Positions 58,373-64,000 of a stretch of DNA of 64,000 bases are shown here, piece by piece. Under the pieces are notes generated by a model that saw only the letters and a list, made by a program, of their open reading frames with translations, did not search any database and was not told the origin of the DNA. The stretch lies in assembly GCA_964373255.1 (NCBI GenBank), contig CAYJTG010000003.1, forward strand, positions 59,025 to 123,024, written 5' to 3'. The position numbers and the translations under genes are program-made. Position 1 is the stretch's first letter. Each line of letters opens with the position of its first letter. Origin of the DNA: JACPVU01 sp964373255. Lineage in GTDB: Archaea > Aenigmatarchaeota > Aenigmatarchaeia > GW2011-AR5.

Positions 58373-61059
58373 AATAATTCTTTCTCCAGGCCCTTTATTA
58401 CATTTTCTATTTTTTCGCGGTTAAATCCTATGCCTTGGGCCAAAAATCTTGTCCCGCCGCCCTTTCCGCCTAATTCGCTGCATACATTGCTGACAAGGGC
58501 GCATACGTCCACGCCAGTCTTATTTCCCGCAGACCCGAATATGTATATTTTGTCCGATAATCCAAATAAAATAATTACACGCTCATCGGAAGAAAGCTCT
58601 TTTGATATAGCCTGCAGTTTTTTTATGTCGGCGTCTTGTACTTCTGCTATTAGTGTGTTGTTTACAAATTTATTTTTCAGGGTTTCTATGGCCGATCTAG
58701 ATCTTTTTTGAGTCTCGTTTTCCAGCTCTTTTCTGAGTTTTTTCCATATTTCAAAGAGCCTGGACGACTCAGAAATTACATTTCTTTCTGGTGTTTCGAG
58801 TATCTTTCCAACGCGCTCTACGAGTTCGTGCTGTTCTTTCAGATATTTTTCCGCCGCCCCGCCTGCGGCAATGTTTATTCTTACAACGCCGTCCTGTATT
58901 CGTTCTGACGATGTAATTACTATTGGCGCCATCTGTTTTGTGTTATCGCAGTGCGTGCCGCTGCAAGCCTCTACGTCAAAGCCGGGGATTTCTATAATGC
59001 GCAGGTCCTTGTGTGGTATCGCCCCGCCCTGGTAGAGCACGAAGCCGTGGAGTTTTTCTGCGTCTGCCCGCGGAAGAACGTATTTTTTTATTTTCCCCCT
59101 ACCTTTCACAATTTTGTTTGCAAGATTTTCTATTCGTTCAACTTCATCGTCTGTAAGCGCTTTGTAGTGCGTTATGTCCAGGTGAGCCTTTTCCTCGGTC
59201 TTGTGTGCACCCGCCTGCCACACGTGGTTTCCCAATATCTTGTGCGCAGCGCCGTGAATGACATGAACCGACGTGTGGTGCTTCATGATTTGCATCCGTC
59301 GCTCAAGATCTATGGTCCCGTGCACAATATCGCCTTCTTTGAAGTCCGGATTTTCGGTTATATGCACAATTATATTTCCGTGTTTTTCCGTGTCGTAAAC
59401 ACGGCATTTGTTTATATGTCCTGTATCGCCGACCTGGCCGCCCGCCCTTCCGTAGAATGCCGTCTGGTCTAGGACAACGTATTTGCCGTCTATAATCCTC
59501 AGGACACGTGCGTGAAATTCTTTCTTTCCCTGGTCTTCGTAAAAAAGCAGCCTTGTCGCCAACAACCCGTCCAGGTTTAATTTTGTTTCTTCGTCTGATT
59601 TTTCCTTCATATGCCGGTCAGATATAATGTGGTAGAAATCCGTAGGAATATCTATTTTTAGCTTTCCCTTTTCAGCGATCTTTTCTACCACTTCGGGCGT
59701 TATGCCGTTTGATTCGTAAAGTTGTATTAATTTTTCTGTGCTGAACGCTTCACCATTCTTGATCATGCCTGACAAAATTTGCTCCCCACGTTTTCGCGTT
59801 GTCTTGTACCTCTCTTCCTCGACGCGGAGAATTTTTTCCAGACTTTCTAAACCACCTTTCAGACGCGGGTTGAATGCACGGAGATTTTTTGCGTGCATCT
59901 CACACAGCTCGAATAGATCTATGTCAAAATTAAACTCATTGATAAAACCAAGCGCGCGCCTCAGTATGACCCGCAGATTATATCCGCCGCCTACGTTGCT
60001 CGGCAGGCCACCGTCTGCCACTGCGAAGAGCAATGATTTAGAGTGGTCCAGAATTGCATAGATGGCTTCGGTGGGCGCGGTAATCTTTATAAGACTGTCC
60101 GTAGACAGATGCATTTTTTGTGCCATTTTTTCTTTTGCAAGCCTGTAATTCGAAAATTCTTCCATGTTCATGTTTCCTGCAAGTATAGCGTATTTTGCCC
60201 AGAATTTTTTGTTGTAGTCAACCTGCTTCAACAATTTTTTCGCTATTTTTCCGTAAATGGCATCGTAGCACGTCGGGGTTCCCTGGGTCATCCAGCAGAA
60301 CCTCTCGAGCCCGGCGCCCATGTCGATTATCTTTTGGTCCATCTGTTTGTAGTTATCGGGCGTTCCGACAAATTCCGTGAAGACCGCGTTGCCAAGTTCA
60401 AGGCCGCGCACGTAGTACTCGAGCGAATAGCCAAAAGCGTTCGGCCCCACCCAGACGTCCTCTAGAAAGTGTATCCCTTCCGGTTTTATTCCAAAAACCT
60501 TTCTGAGAAGATTAAAATCAAGGTCAACGCAACGGTCTTTCCAGTAGCCTTCTTTTTTTCTTTCATCGTAGATCGAGTGCTGGCCTATCATGACAAAGTT
60601 TGTCAGGTGCCTTCCTGTTACGCCGACGTTTGGTATGTCATTGAACCGCATGCAGGATTGTGGTATGACCAGTGGATTTGCAGGCATCTCAAAAACCGTT
60701 TTTCCATTTAGCAATCTTTGAAATGCAACAATGCTCGCAATCGTAAAATATAACCCCGGAAACCATCTGCACACGACAGGATACGACTGCACAGACTCGT
60801 GGCCGTTTTTTACAAAAAACCTCTCAATGGCTTTCCACGTTTTTGTGTAGTCAAGCTTTTTTGCCAGTGGCCTTCCTATGAACTCGTAGCTCTGGCACGG
60901 AGGATTCGGGCATATTTCTCTGTCCTGCAGAGTCCAGAAAAATGACCCACACGTTGCGCATTTCTTTCTCTCGAATCCAAACTCATCAAATAATTTTACT
61001 CTGTAATATTTGTCAGGCTCAGCAGAGAATTTTTGTTTCAGGCGTTCCTTGGCACTCAT
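58369..61059 (-). CDS. alaS: Alanine-tRNA ligase (archaeal type)
   Basis: 896 aa. The ATG at 61059 follows GTGATACCT. An N-terminal zinc site (KKCATCGSFFWT and ICPNPPC) is typical of archaeal AlaRS. The class II catalytic core (SYPVVCRWFPG, and LERFCW near residue 255), the editing-domain zinc site (MKHHTSVHVIHGAAH and CSGTHCDN) and the C-terminal domain ending in LGGKGGGTRFLAQG are all complete. It charges tRNA-Ala and clears Ser/Gly. Its leader carries an 11-bp inverted repeat (61098-61139). Confidence 0.95.
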   Translation of the reverse strand: MSAKERLKQKFSAEPDKYYRVKLFDEFGFERKKCATCGSFFWTLQDREICPNPPCQSYEFIGRPLAKKLDYTKTWKAIERFFVKNGHESVQSYPVVCRWFPGLYFTIASIVAFQRLLNGKTVFEMPANPLVIPQSCMRFNDIPNVGVTGRHLTNFVMIGQHSIYDERKKEGYWKDRCVDLDFNLLRKVFGIKPEGIHFLEDVWVGPNAFGYSLEYYVRGLELGNAVFTEFVGTPDNYKQMDQKIIDMGAGLERFCWMTQGTPTCYDAIYGKIAKKLLKQVDYNKKFWAKYAILAGNMNMEEFSNYRLAKEKMAQKMHLSTDSLIKITAPTEAIYAILDHSKSLLFAVADGGLPSNVGGGYNLRVILRRALGFINEFNFDIDLFELCEMHAKNLRAFNPRLKGGLESLEKILRVEEERYKTTRKRGEQILSGMIKNGEAFSTEKLIQLYESNGITPEVVEKIAEKGKLKIDIPTDFYHIISDRHMKEKSDEETKLNLDGLLATRLLFYEDQGKKEFHARVLRIIDGKYVVLDQTAFYGRAGGQVGDTGHINKCRVYDTEKHGNIIVHITENPDFKEGDIVHGTIDLERRMQIMKHHTSVHVIHGAAHKILGNHVWQAGAHKTEEKAHLDITHYKALTDDEVERIENLANKIVKGRGKIKKYVLPRADAEKLHGFVLYQGGAIPHKDLRIIEIPGFDVEACSGTHCDNTKQMAPIVITSSERIQDGVVRINIAAGGAAEKYLKEQHELVERVGKILETPERNVISESSRLFEIWKKLRKELENETQKRSRSAIETLKNKFVNNTLIAEVQDADIKKLQAISKELSSDERVIILFGLSDKIYIFGSAGNKTGVDVCALVSNVCSELGGKGGGTRFLAQGIGFNREKIENVIKGLEKELL

Positions 61060-61097
61060 AGGTATCACTATATATTTAGAAAAAACAGAATTTATAG

Positions 61098-61139
61098 TGA
61101 ACTAAGTAAATAATCTTGACATATTATGACTTAGTTCAC
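61098..61139. repeat. Inverted repeat in the alaS leader
   Basis: GTGAACTAAGT (61098-61108) is repeated inverted as ACTTAGTTCAC (61129-61139), 20 bases apart, about 40-80 bases upstream of the alaS start. It could be an operator or form a 5'-leader hairpin. It directly abuts the type C palindrome that begins at 61140. Confidence 0.6.
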
Positions 61140-61253
61140 ATACATGGCGAAACTTTGTTTCGCCTGTACAATTTCGAATTCCAGGAATTCGAATTGTAAT
61201 TGAAAATCTGGAGGATTTTCAAATTACAGGTGAAGCTTGGCTTCACCATGTAT
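61140..61253. repeat. Multi-armed palindromic element, type C copy 2
   Basis: Four arms inside an ATACAT/ATGTAT stem: GGCGAAAC/GTTTCGCC, ACAATTTCGAATTC/GAATTCGAATTGT, AATTGAAAATC/GATTTTCAAATT and GGTGAAGC/GCTTCACC. Compared with the copy at 52722 the first and last arms have A-T pairs replaced by G-C pairs on both strands of the stem. It is the first of three palindromes lined up between alaS and the L12 gene. Confidence 0.92.
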
Positions 61254-61269
61254 AGCTCACAAGGAATTA

Positions 61270-61325
61270 ATACAAGCAAGAGCTATGCTCTTGCTGTACA
61301 GAAAGAACTTCGTTCTTTCTTGTAT
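61270..61325. repeat. Two-hairpin palindromic element, type F
   Basis: The outer ATACAA/TTGTAT stem holds hairpins GCAAGAGC/GCTCTTGC and GAAAGAAC/GTTCTTTC separated by TGTACA. It lies between the type C and type A elements, 16 and 14 bases from them. Confidence 0.8.
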
Positions 61326-61339
61326 CTTGTCTGTTTCCT

Positions 61340-61470
61340 GATTGAATTCCATTAAAGTATGATGGTCGACGTGAGAGGCATTGTCTGTCGACAATGCCTC
61401 TAGCTGACATATACGTCAACGGACGTATATGTCTACGTCGACCATCATCATACAAATATGGAATTCAATC
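61340..61470. repeat. Multi-armed palindromic element, type A copy 2
   Basis: The long stem GATTGAATTCCAT...ATGGAATTCAATC continues into ATGATGGTCGACGT-like arms and encloses hairpins with arms AGAGGCATTG/CAATGCCTCT and GACATATACGT/ACGTATATGTC. The core has the same orientation as the copy at 16323, but the left and right flanks are exchanged relative to that copy. One stem pair differs between copies as A-T versus G-C. Confidence 0.92.
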
Positions 61471-61511
61471 CTGTTTTCTTGTAGAGCTATAAAATGGAAA
61501 AACAAAAAATC

Positions 61512-61814
61512 TTATCCAAATAATGATGCTAATCCACTCGCCGCTTCCTCTGCCTTCTTCTCAATCTCCGCCTCGGACGGACCCTCTTCTTTTTTCGTTT
61601 CAGCCGGCGCAGCCACCGGTGTCGCAACAGCAACAGGCATCGCAGACTTGCTTATTACTTCGTCTATGTTTACACCGTCGAGAGCAGCTATCAAAGCCTT
61701 TACTTTTGACTCGTCCGGAGTGTCGCCTGTAGCTGAAACAACCTTCTTGAGGTTCTCTTCGTTTATCGATTTTCCAGCAGAGTGCAGCAGAAGTCCTGCG
61801 TACACATAGTTCAT
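61512..61814 (-). CDS. rpl12: Large-subunit ribosomal protein P1/L12
   Basis: 100 aa from ATG 61814, preceded by GGAGGT. The N-terminal dimerisation helices (MNYVYAGLLLHSAGKSINEE) are followed by an Ala/Pro/Glu-rich hinge and the conserved acidic end ASGLASLFG. It forms the flexible stalk that recruits translation factors. Follows rpl10 as usual in archaea. Confidence 0.95.
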   Translation of the reverse strand: MNYVYAGLLLHSAGKSINEENLKKVVSATGDTPDESKVKALIAALDGVNIDEVISKSAMPVAVATPVAAPAETKKEEGPSEAEIEKKAEEAASGLASLFG

Positions 61815-61847
61815 ATTTTTTACCTCCACTTTTTTAATATCAAGATC

Positions 61848-62681
61848 CTAACCGATGTTAATTATACCTTCCAGCGATTTAGCTTGTCGTATTGCCTTTA
61901 ACAAAACTTCGTCGATGAAATCTTTTTCAAGTATGTTTGTCTCTATGCAAAGCGATTTTGTCTCCATGAACGCTTTTTGTATCATCATTTCAATCGTGAA
62001 TTTCGTTGGGTAACCTCTGTTGATAGACAGATTGACAGCATGGGTAGCGCATCTTTGAAGCTCATTGATATATTCCTCTGTATTAATGTCCAAAACAGAT
62101 TTGTCATAAATCAGGCCATCTTCGTACGCGTTTGTCATGTTCAATCCAATGTCAAGCGGCTCTATCTTCAGCAGGCTCAAGACAGCTGCAACGTCCGGTG
62201 ATATTTTTTCTCCTGTTTTGCATACGACCTTATCCTGAAGAACAGCTATTTTGCCACCCTGGACAGAAGCCTTTAGCCCGATTTTCTGCAGGACAGATAT
62301 AGCAGGTCCTGGCGGCAGACCAGTCGATCCTTTCTGTATCATAATATCTTTCGTTGCTATGTCACCTGCCTTTGCTGAAGCAGGGCTCCTGTTTTCTTTC
62401 AGTGTCTTAAAAAGCTTGAACGGATTCTCTCTCGAAAAGAGCAGTGCATTAGAGCCCGACAAGCATTGTTCAAGCTTGTCTAAGCCTTTTCTGTCTGATC
62501 CCTCCAATGCCCGCACAAAAAAGCTTTTTTTACTCATCTTTATCTTTGCGTCAATTTTATGCCTTATGCTCTGCAATTGGCGGGCAGGAAGCTTGTGCGT
62601 GCTGATTACGCCTATTACAGGGTATTCTGATATCAGTTCTTTGAGTTTTTGAACTTCCTGCATTTTTTCTTCTCTGACCAT
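61848..62681 (-). CDS. rpl10: Large-subunit ribosomal protein uL10 (P0)
   Basis: 277 aa from the ATG at 62681, right after the L1 stop. The RNA-binding N-terminal domain contains VGVISTHKLPARQLQSIRHK-type sequence and KMSKKSFFVRALEGS. The chain ends near IINIG and lacks the acidic P-tail typical of many archaeal P0 proteins. It anchors L12 dimers to 23S rRNA. Confidence 0.92.
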   Translation of the reverse strand: MVREEKMQEVQKLKELISEYPVIGVISTHKLPARQLQSIRHKIDAKIKMSKKSFFVRALEGSDRKGLDKLEQCLSGSNALLFSRENPFKLFKTLKENRSPASAKAGDIATKDIMIQKGSTGLPPGPAISVLQKIGLKASVQGGKIAVLQDKVVCKTGEKISPDVAAVLSLLKIEPLDIGLNMTNAYEDGLIYDKSVLDINTEEYINELQRCATHAVNLSINRGYPTKFTIEMMIQKAFMETKSLCIETNILEKDFIDEVLLKAIRQAKSLEGIINIG

Positions 62682-62682
62682 G

Positions 62683-63291
62683 TTAGACACCTACCCTAGC
62701 CGGGCGACCCATAGTCGTCTTGAGGAAAATGCCTTTTATCTGAGCCTTACCCGAAAGCGATTTTTTGATCTCTTCTATGACGTGATGCACATTCTCTTTT
62801 ATTTGGACGTCGGTCATGCTTTCTGTTCCAATCATGATCTGTATAGACGGTGAATCCCTGAGCCTTATGCGTATTGATTTTTTCATGTCGTCTACTATGG
62901 AGGCAGGATTTTTCCCAGGCGGAATGATTTCAGGCATCTTGCCTTTTGGTGCCAGATACCTGCCAAGAACCTTTCCCACCAATGGCATCAGAGGCGCTTC
63001 GCACACAAAAAAATCATACTTCTTGCCGATTTTTTTTGCGGATGATTTGCTCTTCTCAAAGTCCAGTATGTCATTTTTGCTTATGTCTCCATTTTCCGAT
63101 ATGATGCATATAGAAGTATCCTTGCCGCGGCCGTGTGGTAGCAGCACCCTTTTTGCAAATTTATTCTCAGGCTTCTTGAGATCAATATTTTTTATATTGA
63201 CGATTAAGTCAATGCTCTGGCTGAACTTTCTCTTTTCCTGCTCGCGAATAGACTTTATGGCGTCGTCTAACGTCTTAGTAGTTTTTTCCAT
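62683..63291 (-). CDS. rpl1: Large-subunit ribosomal protein uL1
   Basis: 202 aa from ATG 63291, preceded by GGAGGGTG. It starts MEKTTKTLDDAIKSIREQEK and contains the domain II motif LPHGRGKDTSICI and the C-terminal rRNA-binding segment IKGIFLKTTMGRPARV. uL1 forms the L1 stalk and represses its own operon in several archaea. An rpl11 gene is not next to it in this window. Confidence 0.95.
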   Translation of the reverse strand: MEKTTKTLDDAIKSIREQEKRKFSQSIDLIVNIKNIDLKKPENKFAKRVLLPHGRGKDTSICIISENGDISKNDILDFEKSKSSAKKIGKKYDFFVCEAPLMPLVGKVLGRYLAPKGKMPEIIPPGKNPASIVDDMKKSIRIRLRDSPSIQIMIGTESMTDVQIKENVHHVIEEIKKSLSGKAQIKGIFLKTTMGRPARVGV

Positions 63292-63302
63292 AAAACACCC
63301 TC

Positions 63303-63324
63303 CTACAGAAAGAAACTTCTGTAG
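63303..63324 (-). promoter_or_regulatory. Leader hairpin next to the rpl1 ribosome-binding site
   Basis: CTACAGAA/TTCTGTAG forms an 8-bp stem with a 6-base loop, whose 3' arm touches GGAGGGTG, the ribosome-binding site of rpl1. It could modulate L1 operon translation. The L1-binding consensus itself is not evident. Confidence 0.4.
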
Positions 63325-63485
63325 TGATACGCGCAGAGCGCGCATATGTATGGGATTCTAAATTCTTTATGCGAATAGTATTAAAAGATTTATTATGAAC
63401 TGCAGGTTGGAGCAAGCTAGGCTACGAGCCCTAGCTAATATCCTTGAACTATGATAATTAAAAAGTAAATATAAAGAGAATATTC

Positions 63486-63770
63486 ATGCTTTCGATACCA
63501 AGTATTTACAAGCAACTCGAAAAACAGCATAATCACATAAGCAGCAAGTGGTGGCCTACTTCAGGAAAATTCAGGCCGCGCGAATTCGAGATTGTTGTTG
63601 GCGCGTTCCTTACACAAAACACCAACTAGCGTAATGTGGAGAAGGCACTTGCTAACCTGATCGCGGCGAAAAAATTAAGTGCAACGTCAATAGCTGATAC
63701 ACCCCTACCGACGCTTCAGCGTTTGGTCAGACCGTCAGGATTTTACAGGCAAAAACTTGGAAGCGTTTAG
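63486..63770 (+). pseudogene. Broken HhH-GPD DNA glycosylase (endonuclease III-like)
   Basis: The frame from ATG 63486 reads SSKWWPTSGKFRPREFEIVV then GAFLTQNTN, a stop TAG at 63627, and continues RNVEKALANLIAAKK and GFYRQKLGSV before a second stop at 63768. The family pattern there is LTQNTxWxNVEKAL, so the TAG probably replaced a Trp codon (TGG). The rest of the protein, with the HhH motif and catalytic Asp, is missing. Both defects mark a pseudogene. Confidence 0.8.
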
Positions 63771-63848
63771 TTTTAATAAACTTATAAGCCCGTTATTAAA
63801 TACATTGTTGAGACGTTTCATATATTTTGAAATATATGATGAAAAGAT

Positions 63849-63998
63849 TCATTTCCGTACAATTAAACAGCTTCTTCCAGTCCTGAAATAAGAACTCCTT
63901 TCCATTTCCTCAACTGTTGGCGTGATAAGCCCTGATGTCGGGCATGCAACAAGAACTATGTCATCTTGGTGGCCATATACGACCTGATAGTGCCCAAT
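63849..63998 (-). CDS. C-terminal end of an unidentified gene (partial)
   Basis: An open frame enters from the right edge and ends at TGA 63849. The 49 visible residues include YGHQDDIVLVACPTSGLITP and EEMERSSYFRTGRSC. Coding-like composition, but too little is seen to name a family. It is convergent with the glycosylase pseudogene. Confidence 0.45.
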   Translation of the reverse strand: MGHYQVVYGHQDDIVLVACPTSGLITPTVEEMERSSYFRTGRSCLIVRK

Positions 63999-64000
63999 TT

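Noticed and set aside
16323..61470. The palindromes as ordinary intrinsic terminators
   Set aside because: They are longer than simple stem-loops, are multi-armed, lack consistent T-tracts, and occur also upstream of divergent genes (20596, 36115).
63627..63629. TAG as a pyrrolysine or recoded codon
   Set aside because: Other genes here end in TAG (for example secD), the position matches a Trp, and the same frame is truncated further on, so a pseudogene is simpler.
1..64000. CRISPR array, rRNA operon, insertion sequence or prophage
   Set aside because: No regularly spaced direct repeats, no rRNA-like sequence, no transposase, integrase or phage structural gene was recognised in any frame.

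Overview
The window is archaeal chromosomal DNA. Evidence: an HMf-type histone, a DUF1931 histone-fold protein, archaeal NAC, Orc1/Cdc6, the PolD small subunit DP1, archaeal DnaG, RadA, RPA, Hjc, archaeal AlaRS, the uL1-uL10-P1/L12 ribosomal cluster, SecF-SecD in archaeal order, the archaeal mevalonate genes, geranylgeranyl reductases, AglB/STT3 and an intron-containing tRNA-Gln. Gene starts are often preceded by GGTG or GTGA (complementary to an archaeal 16S 3' end), and several genes have a TATA box about 25-50 bases upstream. The sequence does not fix the lineage; an uncultured euryarchaeal or DPANN-like archaeon fits.

Layout. Bases 1-16275 form a surface-glycan / N-glycosylation locus: glycosyltransferases, nucleotide-sugar enzymes (including a complete nucleotidyltransferase -> UDP-glucose dehydrogenase -> UDP-xylose synthase chain), methyltransferases, a Wzx-like flippase, and an oligosaccharyltransferase carried on two ORFs. 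Bases 16451-22689 hold lipid, protein-export and ribosome-associated genes (GGR, SecFD, NAC, a TctA-like permease, DUF1931). Bases 22934-28100 are a replication operon orc1/cdc6 -> DP1 -> PolB. Bases 28523-32196 are a tightly overlapping early-mevalonate operon (HMG-CoA synthase, thiolase, DUF35) with three extra small ORFs. Bases 32250-45804 carry SpoIIM, GNAT, class II HMG-CoA reductase, Hjc, CBS, DnaG, an M24 peptidase, two tiny zinc proteins, phosphohexomutase, a dCTP-deaminase-family protein, a second GGR-like flavoprotein, ThpR and a winged-helix protein. Bases 46083-47712 are a dense TTCAY/RTGAA repeat cluster followed by an AAA+ ATPase. Bases 48009-57939 carry PRC-barrel, RadA, RPA, histone, small regulators, dCMP deaminase, a DJ-1 relative and tRNA-Gln. 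Bases 57950-63291 carry AlaRS and the ribosomal stalk genes. The right end has a broken HhH-GPD glycosylase gene and the tail of an unknown gene.

Three things stand out. (1) PolB occupies the place that the PolD large subunit DP2 has beside orc1 and DP1 in Pyrococcus. It ends in a zinc module resembling the DP2 C-terminus, and the adjacent DP1 has lost most of its nuclease metal ligands. This recalls a eukaryotic B-family polymerase with its catalytically dead B-subunit. (2) At least ten intergenic elements of about 50-130 bp fold into multi-armed, cloverleaf-like palindromes. Arms differ between copies by compensatory base changes, one pair of copies has its core inverted relative to its flanks, and another pair is identical and inverted 14 kb apart. 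(3) The mevalonate operon contains two small half-receiver-like proteins, translationally coupled to HMG-CoA synthase and thiolase.

No rRNA, CRISPR array, transposase or prophage was found. Family assignments come from recognising motifs by eye; no database search was run.
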